The notes beneath the pieces are model-generated. The model made no database searches. It was given only the letters and a program-made list of their open reading frames with translations, and was not told the DNA's origin. From Micromonospora chaiyaphumensis (lineage in GTDB: Bacteria > Actinomycetota > Actinomycetes > Mycobacteriales > Micromonosporaceae), in NCBI RefSeq assembly GCF_900091435.1, contig NZ_FMCS01000005.1, positions 310,001 through 374,000 of the forward strand: a stretch of DNA of 64,000 nt, in the 5' to 3' direction. Positions within the stretch are counted from its first letter, which is position 1. Each line of letters opens with the position of its first letter. Made by a program: the position numbers and the translations under genes. Positions 42,279 through 51,681 of this stretch are shown here, piece by piece.

Positions 42279-42896
42279 TCAGCAGGACGTCCCCTGCCGG
42301 AAGGCCCGCTCGACGTGGGAAGCCACCCCGGCCTCGTACCAGCCGACGCCCGGGCGGATCGGGTGGCCGGTGAACAGCTCCACCCTGGACCCGAACCGCA
42401 CCAGGTACGCCTCGGCGTCCCCGGCGTCGTTGCGGATCAGGCCCCCGCGCGGCCCGTAGATGCGCTCCAGCTCGGCGAAGGACATCCCGACCGACGCGCC
42501 GGCCGGAGAGCGGGGCGGGACGGTGGCCGTGCCCACCGACACCAGCCGGCCGTCCCGGAAGGCCAGCATGATCACCCCGGCCCAGGCCCCGGTCGCGCCG
42601 GCGGTGAGCACCCCGGTGCAGCCCGGCGCCGTCCAGTCGATCAGGCCGGCCGCCGCGAGCCGGTCCAGCCGGGCGCCGATCCGGTACGGTCCGGCGCCCC
42701 CGACGCTGAGCACCGCGACCTTCCTGGCGGCCGCCGGGCGGTCGGCCGGCGCGCGGTCGGTGGTCGCGCGGGCCGCCGGGGCGGCGGCGGTCGCCCGGGC
42801 CGCCGGGGCGCCGGCTGCGGGCGGAGCGGTGACGGTGACCGGGATGGCGGTGAGGGCCAGCACCCCGGCGAGGATGGTGGGCCAGAGCTGGTTCAT
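42279..42896 (-). CDS. Secreted protein, unknown function
   Basis: A 205-residue protein with a Sec signal peptide (MNQLWPTILAGVLALTAIPVTVTAPPAAGAPA), an Ala/Pro/Arg-rich spacer to about residue 58, then a compact domain with IGARLDRLAAAGLIDWTAPGCTG, VGMSFAELERIYGPRGGLIRNDAGDAEAYLVRFGSRVELFTGH and a final Cys (GTSC) that may pair with the single Cys in the domain. The second half recalls small extracellular beta domains but I cannot name a family. GGAAGGAGACC precedes ATG 42896. It is divergent from the Ser/Thr kinase gene. Confidence 0.75.
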   Translation of the reverse strand: MNQLWPTILAGVLALTAIPVTVTAPPAAGAPAARATAAAPAARATTDRAPADRPAAARKVAVLSVGGAGPYRIGARLDRLAAAGLIDWTAPGCTGVLTAGATGAWAGVIMLAFRDGRLVSVGTATVPPRSPAGASVGMSFAELERIYGPRGGLIRNDAGDAEAYLVRFGSRVELFTGHPIRPGVGWYEAGVASHVERAFRQGTSC

Positions 42897-42979
42897 GGTG
42901 GGTCTCCTTCCGTGCGGTTCTCCTGCCCTCTTGGTCTCCGGTCCGGCGGATTCGGTTCGTCGGGTTCCCGACCGCCGGT

Positions 42980-43025
42980 CGCCCGGCTGCGGCGTTCCGG
43001 GAGTGCCGCCGCCCGGCTGCGGCGT
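42980..43025. repeat. Two 16-bp direct repeats upstream of the Ser/Thr kinase
   Basis: CGCCCGGCTGCGGCGT occurs at 42980-42995 and again at 43010-43025, a period of exactly 30 bp (about three helical turns). The second copy ends just before TACCGT (43027-43032), a candidate -10 box for the kinase gene. The layout suits a protein bound on one face of the DNA. Confidence 0.45.
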
Positions 43026-43075
43026 CTACCGTCGAGTCGACGGGCGGCCGGGGTGACGATCCCGGGGGTGATGCG

Positions 43076-44476
43076 ATGACCGCGCCGACGCGGATCGGGG
43101 CCTACCGGGTGGAACGACTGCTCGGGGCGGGGTCCTTCGCCACGGTCTGGCTCGCGCACGACCCGGTGCTCGACGGCCGGGTGGCCATCAAGGTGCTGGC
43201 CGAGAACTGGAGCCACGACCTGCGGGTACGGGAACGCTTCCTGGACGAGGCCCGGCTGCTGCGGCGGCTCGACCACGACCGCCTGGTCCGGGTGCACGCC
43301 GTGGGTGAACTGCCCGACGGCCGCCCGTACGCCGTGCTGGCCTGGGCGGACGGCGGCAGCCTCCGGGACCGGCTGGCCCGTGGCACACCGCCGGTGGCCG
43401 AGGCCGTGACGCTGCTCGACGAGATCGCGGCGGGGGTCGCGGTGCTGCACCGGCACGGGGTGGTGCACCGTGACCTGACGCCGGGCAACATCCTCTTCCG
43501 GACGGGGCCCGGCCACGAGCGGGTGCTCATCGCCGACCTCGGTCTGGCCAAGGCGCTCGCCGCCGCCTCCGGGCTGACCGCGCGGGCGGGCACCCCCGGC
43601 TACATGGCGCCGGAGCAGGACGACCCGTTCGCCGTGGTCGACACCCGTGCGGACGTGTTCGGGCTGGGGCGTCTCGGGCTCCGGCTGCTCGGCGACGCCA
43701 CCGTGCCGGCGCCCGTCCGGGACGACCGGCGCGCCGGGAGGGCCCTGCCGCGGCTGCGGGTGGGCGTGCCGCCGGGGGTGGCCGCCGTGCTCCGTACCGC
43801 CACCGCGGCGCGGCCGGCCGACCGTTACCCGGACGCGGCGGCGTTCCGGGCCGCCCTCCGGCACGCCGCGACGGCCCCCACCGGGCAGGCCGCGGCAACC
43901 GCCGCCGGGCCTGCCGGTGGCGCCGCGCCCCGGCGGCGCCGGCGGCGGCTCGCCGCCTCGGCGGCGGTCGCGGTGCTGCTCGTCGCCCCGGTCGCCACCG
44001 CGGGCGACGCCGCCGGCCACACCCCGGCCGTGGGACGCAGCGGGCCGCTGACCGTCGCCCTCCCGGCCGGCTGGCGGGCCGGCGGCACCGGCTGGGCCGG
44101 ACAGTACGGCGACGACGGCGAGCTGGAACCGGCCCTGGTGGTGTCACCGGACCCGGGCCGCTGGGCGGCGGATCCGGCGGTGCCCGGCGCCTTCGTCGGA
44201 CTCTCCGCCGGCACGGCCCGCCGCACCACCCCCGAGGGTTTCCTCGCCGAACGCCCGCACGCGGACTGCGCCGCGGCACCGGTGCGGCGCAGCCGCCAGG
44301 GCGGCGTCGAATGGGTGATCGCCGCGTTCGCCTGCCCCGTCGGCCGGCCGCTGGTCGTCGAGGCCGCCGGGCGGGCGGCCGGCCCGGCCGGCCTGCTCTA
44401 CGTGCAGCTCACCCCGCCGCGGGGCAGCGGCGCGGACTTCGTCGACGCCCTGCTCGCCGGGGTGCGGGTCCGGTAG
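43076..44476 (+). CDS. Membrane Ser/Thr protein kinase (PknB-like) with extracellular domain
   Basis: A 466-residue Hanks-type kinase. Visible elements: glycine loop GAGSFATV, Lys39 in VAIKV, catalytic loop HRDLTPGN (131-138; Thr replaces the usual Lys but Asp133 and Asn138 remain), DLG (154-156) in place of DFG, and GTPGYMAPEQ. After a basic juxtamembrane segment (PRRRRRRL) comes one helix (~292-309), then a ~155-residue extracellular domain without PASTA repeats (GPLTVALPAGWRAGGTGWAG...). It should phosphorylate cytosolic proteins in response to an outside cue. ATG 43076. Convergent with the lipoprotein gene 9 bp away. Confidence 0.88.
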   Translation: MTAPTRIGAYRVERLLGAGSFATVWLAHDPVLDGRVAIKVLAENWSHDLRVRERFLDEARLLRRLDHDRLVRVHAVGELPDGRPYAVLAWADGGSLRDRLARGTPPVAEAVTLLDEIAAGVAVLHRHGVVHRDLTPGNILFRTGPGHERVLIADLGLAKALAAASGLTARAGTPGYMAPEQDDPFAVVDTRADVFGLGRLGLRLLGDATVPAPVRDDRRAGRALPRLRVGVPPGVAAVLRTATAARPADRYPDAAAFRAALRHAATAPTGQAAATAAGPAGGAAPRRRRRRLAASAAVAVLLVAPVATAGDAAGHTPAVGRSGPLTVALPAGWRAGGTGWAGQYGDDGELEPALVVSPDPGRWAADPAVPGAFVGLSAGTARRTTPEGFLAERPHADCAAAPVRRSRQGGVEWVIAAFACPVGRPLVVEAAGRAAGPAGLLYVQLTPPRGSGADFVDALLAGVRVR

Positions 44477-44485
44477 GGCGCCCGG

Positions 44486-45052
44486 TCAGACCACCACGAC
44501 CGTGATCGGGTACGCCCGGCCCTCCTGCGGGATGGTCACCACGACGGTGCCGGCCCGCACGAACCGGATGTCCACCACGCCGGCCTCGTAGCTGCGGGAC
44601 ACCAGATCCTCCCGGTCCACGGTGACCTGACCCGGCCCGATGCCGCGGATGCGCAGCACCCCGCCGGTCGCGAGACAGAGCGACTTCAGCAGTGCCAGCT
44701 CGGTCTCGGCGAGGACCAGGTCGTAGCGCACCGCCCCGAGGCAGGCGCCCGGCAGCGCGGCCGACGCCGACGACGGGGTCGGCCGGGGCGTCCGGCTCCG
44801 GGTCGGCGCGGGGCTCCGGGTCGGTGGCGCGGCCGTCGACGGCGCCGGGGCGGGACCGGCGGTCGTGGGCGGCGCGGCGGCGCCGACGGTGGTGGCGGCG
44901 GGGGTCGGTGGCCGGACCGGCAACGGCGAGACCGGGCGGTCGGCGCAGCCCGGCACAGCGCCGAGGACGGCGAGGGCGGCGAGGGCGGCGGCTCGTGATC
45001 CGCGGGCCTGGTGCTTGGCGCGGACCTCGTCCCGGCGCGGCGGCTCAGCCAT
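44486..45052 (-). CDS. Putative lipoprotein encoded with an ECF sigma factor
   Basis: A 188-residue protein. A hydrophobic stretch (AAALAALAVLGAVPGC) ends in a lipobox-like VPGC about residue 36, then a ~65-residue Pro/Thr/Ala linker (PPTPAATTVGAAAPPTTAG...) and a C-terminal ~90-residue beta domain (CLGAVRYDLVLAETELALLKSLCLATGGVLRIRGIGPGQVTVD) with two cysteines. The ATG overlaps the sigma gene stop by eight bases, so the two are coupled. No anti-sigma zinc motif is present. It may be the surface output or sensor of the sigma system; this is inference. The signal is weakened by a 19-residue charged N-terminus; a GTG ten codons downstream would fit better. Confidence 0.65.
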   Translation of the reverse strand: MAEPPRRDEVRAKHQARGSRAAALAALAVLGAVPGCADRPVSPLPVRPPTPAATTVGAAAPPTTAGPAPAPSTAAPPTRSPAPTRSRTPRPTPSSASAALPGACLGAVRYDLVLAETELALLKSLCLATGGVLRIRGIGPGQVTVDREDLVSRSYEAGVVDIRFVRAGTVVVTIPQEGRAYPITVVVV

Positions 45053-45584
45053 CGGACATCCGTTGCCGGACCTGCCGGCGGGCCTCGTGCAGCCGGGACT
45101 TGACGGTTCCCTCGGGCAGGTCGAGCAGGCCGGCGATCTCGCGGTAGCTCAGCCCGAGCACGTCCCGCAGGGTCACCGCCTCGGCGAGCTCGGGCGGGAC
45201 CGCGTCGAGCGCGTCGAGCAGGTCGATCCGGGTGCCGGCCACCACGCTGGTCCGCCGCGGATCGGGCGGGTCGGGCAGCGGCACGCCGCCGGCCTCCAGT
45301 TGCCAGCGCCGGCGCAGGACCCGGTAGGTGGAGCGCGCCCGGTTGGCGGTGAGCCGGTAGAGCCAGGTGTGGAACGACGACCGCTCCTCGAACCGGGTGA
45401 TCCCCCGGGCCAGTGCCAGAAGCGCGTCCTGGCAGGCCTCCTCGGCGTCCTGCCGGTGGGGCAGCAGGCGGGCGCACTGGCGCAGCACCTCGGGCCGCAC
45501 GGCGACCAGCAGCGCGTCGAGCGCCCGCGGGTCGCCGCGCGCGGCCGACCGGGCCAGGGCGTCGGTACCGTCCGGGAGAGGCAT
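45045..45584 (-). CDS. ECF-type RNA polymerase sigma factor
   Basis: A 179-residue sigma-70 family protein with region 2 (DALLVAVRPEVLRQCARLLPHRQDAEEACQDALLALARGITRFEERSSFHTWLYRLTANRARSTYR, including the DAEEACQD -10 recognition core) and region 4 (LDAVPPELAEAVTLRDVLGLSYREIAGLLDLPEGTVKSRLHEARRQVRQ, the -35 helix-turn-helix). It directs RNA polymerase to a small set of genes. No anti-sigma gene lies beside it; the coupled gene downstream is a lipoprotein. I found no GGAAC-type autoregulated promoter in its upstream region. ATG 45584 is the first good start. Confidence 0.9.
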   Translation of the reverse strand: MPLPDGTDALARSAARGDPRALDALLVAVRPEVLRQCARLLPHRQDAEEACQDALLALARGITRFEERSSFHTWLYRLTANRARSTYRVLRRRWQLEAGGVPLPDPPDPRRTSVVAGTRIDLLDALDAVPPELAEAVTLRDVLGLSYREIAGLLDLPEGTVKSRLHEARRQVRQRMSDG

Positions 45585-45738
45585 CAGCTCGTCCAGTGCT
45601 CGCCGGTGGGCCGGGCCTCCAGGCTATTCCCGCCGCCGCCCGGACGCCCCGGACGAGTCCGGCAGCCGACGCAACTCTGGGCCGCCCACCGGGGAAACCC
45701 GGCTGACCGGCCGGCCAGCGCGCCCGTACCCTGCCGGC

Positions 45739-46308
45739 ATGCTCGTTCCCGACCTGCCGCTGCGCACCGACCGCCTGCTGCTGCGCGCCTTCACCCCCGA
45801 CGACCTGGCCGTGGTCCGCGACTACCGCGGCCGGCCGGAGGTCACCCGGTTCCTCTACCACGAGCCCTACGACGACGCCGCCGCGCGGGCGGCGGTGGAC
45901 CGGATGGTGCGGCGCACCGCGCTGCGCGCGCCGGGTGACGTGCTCAACCTGGCCCTCGTCGTGGCGGCGACCGGGGAGTTCGTCGGCGACGTGCTGCTCA
46001 GCTGGACCAGCGGTGAGCACCGGCAGGGCGAGATCGGCTACGTCGCCCACCCGGACCACACCGGCCGGGGGTACGTCACCGAGGGCGCCCGGGAGATGCT
46101 GCGGCTCGGCTTCGAGGGCCTCGGGCTGCACCGGATCGTCGGCCGGCTGGACGCCCGCAACACCGCCTCGGCCCGCGTGCTGGAGCGCCTCGGCATGCGC
46201 CGCGAGGCGCACCTGCGGGAGAACGAGTTCGTCAAGGGCGAGTGGACCGACGAGGCCGTGTACGCCCTGCTCGACCGCGAGTGGCGGGCCCGATCCGCCA
46301 ACGACTGA
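45739..46308 (+). CDS. GNAT N-acetyltransferase (RimJ/RimL-like)
   Basis: A 189-residue acetyltransferase. The order fits the RimJ/RimL group: LPLRTDRLLLRAFTPDDLAVVRDY at the start, a GEIGYVAHPDHTGRGYVTEGAREMLRLGF acetyl-CoA loop, and LHRIVGRLDARNTASARVLERLGMRREAHLREN near the end. It may acetylate a protein N-terminus, an amino group on a small molecule or an antibiotic. ATG 45739 lies six bases after TACCCT (45727-45732), a leaderless arrangement. A 14-bp hairpin ends the gene. Confidence 0.88.
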   Translation: MLVPDLPLRTDRLLLRAFTPDDLAVVRDYRGRPEVTRFLYHEPYDDAAARAAVDRMVRRTALRAPGDVLNLALVVAATGEFVGDVLLSWTSGEHRQGEIGYVAHPDHTGRGYVTEGAREMLRLGFEGLGLHRIVGRLDARNTASARVLERLGMRREAHLRENEFVKGEWTDEAVYALLDREWRARSAND

Positions 46309-46314
46309 ACCGGC

Positions 46315-46346
46315 GCGGCCCGGCACCCGCGTGGGTGCCGGGCCGC
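46315..46346. terminator. 14-bp hairpin terminator
   Basis: GCGGCCCGGCACCC (46315-46328) and GGGTGCCGGGCCGC (46333-46346) pair perfectly around a GCGT loop, between convergent genes. Confidence 0.88.
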
Positions 46347-46360
46347 ACCGGTCGCCGGGC

Positions 46361-47311
46361 TCAGTGCCGGTTGCGGTAGGCCTTGATCGCGCTGTCGACG
46401 ATGTCCCAGACCACGACCAGGACGGTGCCGGCCACCACGATCGTGGCGACGGTGTTCAGGTTCTCCTCGCGCCCGAGCCACTCGAAGCGGTCGACGAAGT
46501 CGGGGTTGAGCAGCCGGTCGGTCGACATCAGCCAGACGACCGGCACCGCGAACGCCAGGTCGAGCACCGCGTTCACGGCGACCAGCGGCCACGTCCACCG
46601 CCCGGCCCGGTACTTGGCGATCTCCAGGCCGATGGTGGCGACGAGCACGGCGATGAGGAACGGCAGCCAGAAGCTCCACAGTGCCGGGTCGAGGATCGGC
46701 AGGTTGTCGTCGCCGCCGGCGGGCACGAACGAGTGGAAGTGCTGGATCGGCAGGTAGGCGATGACCAGCACCAGCCAGCCGATCGCGGCGGTGACGTCGA
46801 CCAGGGTGATCTGCCGGTTGGCCTGCACCTCGGGGAGCTGGTCGACGCTCCACGCCGGCAGGTTCAGCGACGTGTTGGTCCGCTCGAGCACCGCGAAGAC
46901 CAGCGTGACCCAGAAGGCGATCTGGACCGCGACCTCCATGGCGGTGGCGACGCCCGCGCCGACCGCGCCGCCGGGGTTCTTCCCGTCGGTGGCCTCCAGC
47001 AGGCCCACGATGATCCCCACGGTGGCCGGGACGAAGCTGAGCAGCAGCTTCATCAGCCGCTCCCAGGCCAGGTAGTAGGTCGGGCCGATGAGCTGGAGGC
47101 GCCGGTCGGCGTAGCGGGCGGCGAGCTGCGCCGGGTTGCCCAGCTCGGTGAGGACCTCGCGTTCGGCGGTGTCGGCATCCCGGCCGTCGGCGCGGCGGCC
47201 GTCGATCATGTCCTCGATCGAGCCGCGCAGCTCGGTCTCGATCTCGGCGCGCCGGGCGGCCGGCACCGTCCGGAGGGTGGCGGCCAGGTAACGGTCGGTC
47301 AGCGAGCTCAT
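46361..47311 (-). CDS. PadR-associated membrane protein with permease-prefix-type N-terminus
   Basis: A 316-residue protein. The first ~80 residues ([36 protein letters not shown]...[21 protein letters not shown]) form the soluble helical prefix found in proteins encoded next to PadR regulators. About six membrane helices follow ([82 protein letters not shown]). Function is unknown; related pairs respond to membrane stress. ATG 47311 overlaps the PadR stop by four bases with AAGGAG upstream, so it is co-translated with and probably repressed by PadR. Confidence 0.82.
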   Translation of the reverse strand: MSSLTDRYLAATLRTVPAARRAEIETELRGSIEDMIDGRRADGRDADTAEREVLTELGNPAQLAARYADRRLQLIGPTYYLAWERLMKLLLSFVPATVGIIVGLLEATDGKNPGGAVGAGVATAMEVAVQIAFWVTLVFAVLERTNTSLNLPAWSVDQLPEVQANRQITLVDVTAAIGWLVLVIAYLPIQHFHSFVPAGGDDNLPILDPALWSFWLPFLIAVLVATIGLEIAKYRAGRWTWPLVAVNAVLDLAFAVPVVWLMSTDRLLNPDFVDRFEWLGREENLNTVATIVVAGTVLVVVWDIVDSAIKAYRNRH

Positions 47312-47649
47312 CGCTCCGCTCCTTCGATCAGGCTGGTGAGAGAGGTCTGGACGGCGGCCAGGTCGTCGAGGAGTCGCCGGAGCAGGCTCTCGCCCTCGTC
47401 GCTGGTCCGGTAGAACTTGCGCGGTCGGCTCTCCTCGGTGTTCCACTCGCTGGTCAGCAGCCCCTGCTCCTCGAGGCGGCGCAGCAGCGGGTAGAGCGTG
47501 TTGGCGTCCACCGGGAAGCCGTGGCCGGTGAGCCGTTGCAGCAGTGCGTAGCCGTAGTCGGGGCGGCGCAGGGCGACCAGGCTCGCCACCACGACGGTGC
47601 CCCGACGCAGTTCCTGGAGGTGGGTCCGGAGGATCTCGTCGGCGACCAT
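47308..47649 (-). CDS. PadR-family transcriptional regulator
   Basis: A 113-residue winged-helix regulator: [26 protein letters not shown], the recognition helix region [18 protein letters not shown], the wing [19 protein letters not shown], and a short C-terminal dimer helix. Small PadR proteins usually repress their own operon. ATG 47649 sits seven bases after TATCGT on the minus strand (47657-47662), so the message is probably leaderless, and a TGTGTG-G-CACACA palindrome overlaps the promoter. The co-translated partner is the membrane protein downstream. Confidence 0.9.
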   Translation of the reverse strand: MVADEILRTHLQELRRGTVVVASLVALRRPDYGYALLQRLTGHGFPVDANTLYPLLRRLEEQGLLTSEWNTEESRPRKFYRTSDEGESLLRRLLDDLAAVQTSLTSLIEGAER

Positions 47650-47656
47650 GCATCAC

Positions 47657-47676
47657 ACGATACTGTGTGGCACACA
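47657..47676 (-). promoter_or_regulatory. PadR promoter with overlapping palindromic operator
   Basis: On the minus strand TATCGT (47657-47662) is a -10 box. Immediately upstream TGTGTG-G-CACACA (47664-47676) is a 13-bp palindrome set in ACTGTGTGGCACACACTGT. It sits between the -10 and -35 positions, where bound PadR would block RNA polymerase. Autorepression is inference. Confidence 0.6.
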
Positions 47677-47766
47677 CTGTTGTCTAGCGGCATAGCGTCG
47701 TGCCGCGCACAACGCTGTGGGGGAGACGTCGACCACCGTCGGCGCGGCCGGTGGAGCCGCGGAGTT

Positions 47767-47780
47767 GACCTCGGTAGGGT
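47767..47780 (+). promoter_or_regulatory. Candidate dnaE -10 region
   Basis: GACCTCGGTAGG (47767-47778) continues into the -10 box TAGGGT (47775-47780). The 12 bases match the yebC promoter exactly. It leaves about 45 nt of leader before ATG 47833. No convincing -35 box is seen. Confidence 0.4.
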
Positions 47781-47832
47781 GGGTCCCGGTCGGTTCCGAC
47801 CGCCCAAGATCCATAGCTGGGGGGCGCCACGC

Positions 47833-50800
47833 ATGGGCGATTCGTTCGCGCATCTGCACGTACACACCGAGTACTCGATGCTCGACGGGGCGGCCCGGCT
47901 CAAGGACCTCTTCGCCGAGGCCGCGCGGCTCGGCATGCCGGCGGTGGCGATCACCGACCACGGCAACATGCACGGCGCGAACGACTTCTACAAGCAGGCC
48001 ATGGCCGCCGGGGTGAAGCCGATCCTCGGCGTCGAGGCGTACGTGGCGCCGGAGTCGCGCTTCCACAAGCAGCGGGTCAAGTGGGGCCGCCCCGAGCAGA
48101 AGAGCGACGACGTCTCCGGCAACGGCGCCATCACCCACATGACCATGTGGGCGGCGAACCGCGACGGCCTGCACAACCTGTTCAAGCTGAACTCGCGGGC
48201 CTCCATGGAGGGCCACTACGTCAAGTGGCCCCGCATGGACATGGAGCTCATCGCCGAGCACGCCGAGGGCATCATGGCCACCACCGGCTGCCCCTCCGGC
48301 GCCGTGCAGACCCGGCTGCGGCTCGGCCAGTTCGACGAGGCGCTCAAGGTCGCCGCCGCCTACCAGGACATCTTCGGCAAGGACAACTACTTCCTGGAGA
48401 TCATGGACCATGGCCTCGACATCGAGCGCCGGGTCCGCGACGGGCTCACCGAGATCGCCCGCAAGCTCGACATCCCGCCGGTGGTCACCAACGACTCGCA
48501 CTACACCCACGAGGCGCAGGCCGAGGCGCACGACGTGCTGCTCTGCGTGCAGACCGGCAGCAACGTCGCCGACCCCAACCGCTTCCGGTTCGAGGGCGGC
48601 GGCTACTTCGTCAAGTCGGCCGAGCAGATGCGCGCCGTCGACTCGTCCGAGCTGTGGCAGCAGGGCTGCCGCAACACCCTGCTGGTGGCCGAGAAGGTCG
48701 ACCCGGCCGGGATGTTCGAGTTCCACAACCTCATGCCGCGGTTCCCGATCCCCGAGGGCGAGACCGAGGAGTCGTGGTTCCGCAAGGAGACCTTCGCGGG
48801 GTTGAAGCGCCGCTACCCGAACGGCATCCCGGAGGGCCACGTCGTCCAGGCGGAGTACGAGCTGGGCGTCATCATCCAGATGGGCTTCCCGTCCTACTTC
48901 CTCGTGGTCGCCGACTTCATCCAGTGGGCGAAGAGCCAGGGCATCGCGGTGGGCCCGGGCCGGGGCTCGGCCGCCGGCTCGCTGGTCGCGTACGCCCTGG
49001 GCATCACCGACCTGGACCCCATCCCGCACGGCCTGATCTTCGAGCGGTTCCTCAACCCCGAGCGCATCTCGATGCCGGACGTCGACATCGACTTCGACGA
49101 GCGCCGGCGCGGTGAGGTGATCCGCTACGTCACCGACAAGTGGGGCGAGGACAAGGTTGCGCAGATCGCCACCTTCGGCACCATCAAGGCGAAGGCCGCG
49201 ATCAAGGACTCGGCACGGGTGCTCGGCTACCCGTACGCGGTGGGCGACCGGATCACCAAGGCGATGCCCCCGGCCGTGATGGGCAAGGACATCCCGCTGT
49301 CCGGCATCTTCGACCCGAAGCACCCGCGCTACGCGGAGGCGGGCGAGATCCGCGGCCTCTACGAGTCCGACCCGGACGTCAAGAAGGTCATCGAGACGGC
49401 CAAGGGCATCGAGGGCCTGATCCGGCAGACCGGCGTGCACGCCGCCGGCGTCATCATGTCCGCCGAGCCGATCATCGAGCACATCCCGCTCATGCGGCGG
49501 GACTCCGACGGCGTCATCATCACGCAGTTCGACTACCCGACGTGCGAGTCGCTCGGGCTGCTGAAGATGGACTTCCTCGGCCTGCGCAACCTCACGATCA
49601 TCGACGACGCGGTCAAGAACATCCAGCTCAACCACGGCAAGGAGCTGGACCTGCTGGGCCTGCCGCTGGACGACCAGGCGGCCTACGAGCTGCTGGCCCG
49701 CGGCGACACACTGGGTGTGTTCCAGCTCGACGGTGGGCCCATGCGCTCGCTGCTGCGGCTCATGAAGCCGGACAACTTCGAGGACATCTCCGCCGTGCTG
49801 GCGCTCTACCGGCCCGGCCCCATGGGCGTGGACTCGCACACCAACTACGCGCTGCGCAAGAACAACCTCCAGGAGATCACGCCGATCCACCCGGAGCTGG
49901 AGGAGCCGCTGCGCGAGATCCTCGCCCCCACCTACGGCCTGATCGTCTACCAGGAGCAGGTGCAGCGCGCCGCGCAGATCCTCGCCGGCTACAGCCTCGG
50001 CCAGGCCGACCTGCTCCGCCGCGCCATGGGCAAGAAGAAGAAGGAGATCCTCGACAAGGAGTTCATCCCGTTCCGGGACGGCTGCCGCGAGCGCGGCTAC
50101 TCCGACGAGGCCATCCAGGCGGTGTGGGACGTCCTCGTCCCGTTCGCCGGCTACGCGTTCAACAAGGCGCACTCCGCCGCCTACGGCCTGGTGTCGTACT
50201 GGACCGCGTACCTCAAGGCGCACTACCCGGCCGAATACATGGCGGCGCTGCTCACCTCCGTCGGCGACGACAAGGACAAGATGGCGCTCTACCTCTCCGA
50301 GTGCCGCCGGATGCGCATCCAGGTCCTTCCGCCGGACGTCAACACCTCGGCCGGGCCGTTCACCCCGGTCGGCGAGGACATCCGGTTCGGCCTGGCCGCC
50401 GTGCGCAACGTCGGCGCGAACGTGGTGGCCGCGATCATGCGGTGCCGCGAGGAGAAGGGCGACTACGCCGACTTCTACGACTTCCTGTCCAAGGTGGACG
50501 CGGTCGCCTGCAACAAGAAGACCATCGAATCGCTGATCAAGGCGGGCGCCTTCGACTCCCTGGGCCACAGCCGCAAGGGCCTGCTCGCCGTGCACGCCGA
50601 CGCCATCGACGCGTACGCCGACGTCAAGCGCAAGGAGGCCGTCGGCCAGTACGACCTGTTCGGCGCCGGCTTCGGCGACGCGGACACCGGCGGCAGCACC
50701 ACAGTGATGCCGGTCATCGGCGAGGGGGAGTGGGACAAGCGGGACAAGCTCGCCTTCGAGCGCGAGATGCTCGGCCTGTACGTCTCCGACCACCCGCTCT

Positions 50801-51366
50801 TCGGGCTGGAGCACGTGCTCGGCGCGGCGGCGGACACCACCATCACGGCGCTCTCCGAGGAGGGCAGCGTGCCCGACGGCGCGGTGGTCACCCTGGCCGG
50901 CATCCTCTCCGGGGTGCAGCGCCGGGTCACCAAGCAGGGCCGGGCCTGGGCGTCGGCCACCCTGGAGGACCTGGCCGGCGGGGTGGAGACGCTGTTCTTC
51001 CCGAACACCTACGAGGTGATCGGGCAGTACATCGCCGAGGACGCCATCGTCGTGGTGAAGGGCCGGGTGGACCGCCGCGACGACACGCCCCGGATCATGG
51101 CGATGGACATGCAGATGCCCGACATCAGCAGCAACCCGGCGAACAAGCCGGTCACCCTCACCATCCCGGTGCACCGCTGCACACCGCCGCTGGTCGAGAA
51201 GCTCAAGGAGACCCTGGTGCTGCACCCGGGGGACACCGAGGTGCACGTCAAGCTGCTCAACGGCGGCAAGGTCACCACGCTGCGCCTGGGCCCGTTCCGG
51301 GTGGCGGCCACCACCGCGCTCATGGGCGACCTGAAGAGCGTCCTCGGCCCGGCCAACGTGAGCTGA
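47833..51366 (+). CDS. dnaE: DNA polymerase III alpha subunit (DnaE1 type)
   Basis: A 1177-residue replicative polymerase. The PHP domain begins [18 protein letters not shown], and DHGNMHG and NDSHYT complete its metal-site residues, so the PHP proofreading known from mycobacterial DnaE1 is probably present. The polymerase core shows [18 protein letters not shown] and the catalytic Asp motif [15 protein letters not shown], then the tandem HhH region and an OB domain ([22 protein letters not shown]). The start at ATG 47833 was preferred over an in-frame extension of about 104 residues that overlaps the PadR region and resembles no DnaE. It is expressed from its own promoter. Confidence 0.97.
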   Translation: MGDSFAHLHVHTEYSMLDGAARLKDLFAEAARLGMPAVAITDHGNMHGANDFYKQAMAAGVKPILGVEAYVAPESRFHKQRVKWGRPEQKSDDVSGNGAITHMTMWAANRDGLHNLFKLNSRASMEGHYVKWPRMDMELIAEHAEGIMATTGCPSGAVQTRLRLGQFDEALKVAAAYQDIFGKDNYFLEIMDHGLDIERRVRDGLTEIARKLDIPPVVTNDSHYTHEAQAEAHDVLLCVQTGSNVADPNRFRFEGGGYFVKSAEQMRAVDSSELWQQGCRNTLLVAEKVDPAGMFEFHNLMPRFPIPEGETEESWFRKETFAGLKRRYPNGIPEGHVVQAEYELGVIIQMGFPSYFLVVADFIQWAKSQGIAVGPGRGSAAGSLVAYALGITDLDPIPHGLIFERFLNPERISMPDVDIDFDERRRGEVIRYVTDKWGEDKVAQIATFGTIKAKAAIKDSARVLGYPYAVGDRITKAMPPAVMGKDIPLSGIFDPKHPRYAEAGEIRGLYESDPDVKKVIETAKGIEGLIRQTGVHAAGVIMSAEPIIEHIPLMRRDSDGVIITQFDYPTCESLGLLKMDFLGLRNLTIIDDAVKNIQLNHGKELDLLGLPLDDQAAYELLARGDTLGVFQLDGGPMRSLLRLMKPDNFEDISAVLALYRPGPMGVDSHTNYALRKNNLQEITPIHPELEEPLREILAPTYGLIVYQEQVQRAAQILAGYSLGQADLLRRAMGKKKKEILDKEFIPFRDGCRERGYSDEAIQAVWDVLVPFAGYAFNKAHSAAYGLVSYWTAYLKAHYPAEYMAALLTSVGDDKDKMALYLSECRRMRIQVLPPDVNTSAGPFTPVGEDIRFGLAAVRNVGANVVAAIMRCREEKGDYADFYDFLSKVDAVACNKKTIESLIKAGAFDSLGHSRKGLLAVHADAIDAYADVKRKEAVGQYDLFGAGFGDADTGGSTTVMPVIGEGEWDKRDKLAFEREMLGLYVSDHPLFGLEHVLGAAADTTITALSEEGSVPDGAVVTLAGILSGVQRRVTKQGRAWASATLEDLAGGVETLFFPNTYEVIGQYIAEDAIVVVKGRVDRRDDTPRIMAMDMQMPDISSNPANKPVTLTIPVHRCTPPLVEKLKETLVLHPGDTEVHVKLLNGGKVTTLRLGPFRVAATTALMGDLKSVLGPANVS

Positions 51367-51491
51367 CCGAGTCAGCGAAGGACTGCGACCAGCAGATATA
51401 ACGCAGAGTAAACGGCGACTTCATCTGGGAGCCCTAGGTTCGGCGGCGGCGTGCCGCCCGGTGCGCCGCCCGCCGGACCCAGGAGCATCCC

Positions 51492-51596
51492 GTGAGCCAG
51501 GTACTCATCGCCGTCGCCGTGAACGTCCTCAGCGCCGCGCTGATCGCGCTCGTCACCGCCGTGTTCCGCCGATTCCTGGCACCCGTCGCCGCCTGA
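51492..51596 (+). CDS. 34-residue membrane peptide
   Basis: A short frame starting at GTG 51492 encodes MSQVLIAVAVNVLSAALIALVTAVFRRFLAP and three alanine-rich end residues: one hydrophobic helix followed by a basic FRRF. AGGAG (51481-51485) lies six bases before the GTG. An AT-rich patch upstream contains TATAAC (51397-51402) and TAGGTT (51435-51440), and a GGCGGCG/CGCCGCC stem lies in the leader. It precedes the HExxH gene by 85 bp. Too short to assign; it could be a small membrane regulator or toxin-like peptide. Confidence 0.5.
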   Translation: MSQVLIAVAVNVLSAALIALVTAVFRRFLAPVAA

Positions 51597-51681
51597 CTCC
51601 GGTCGCCACAGTCCCCGCGTTCGGACTGATCCCATCCCGGTCGGGGTGGCGGGTCCGGGCACGGCCCGGCAGCATCGGCAC

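Noticed and set aside
47653..51246. 1197-codon open frame opposite dnaE
   Set aside because: Exact antisense of a clear polymerase gene; composition is His/Val/Asp-rich without motifs.
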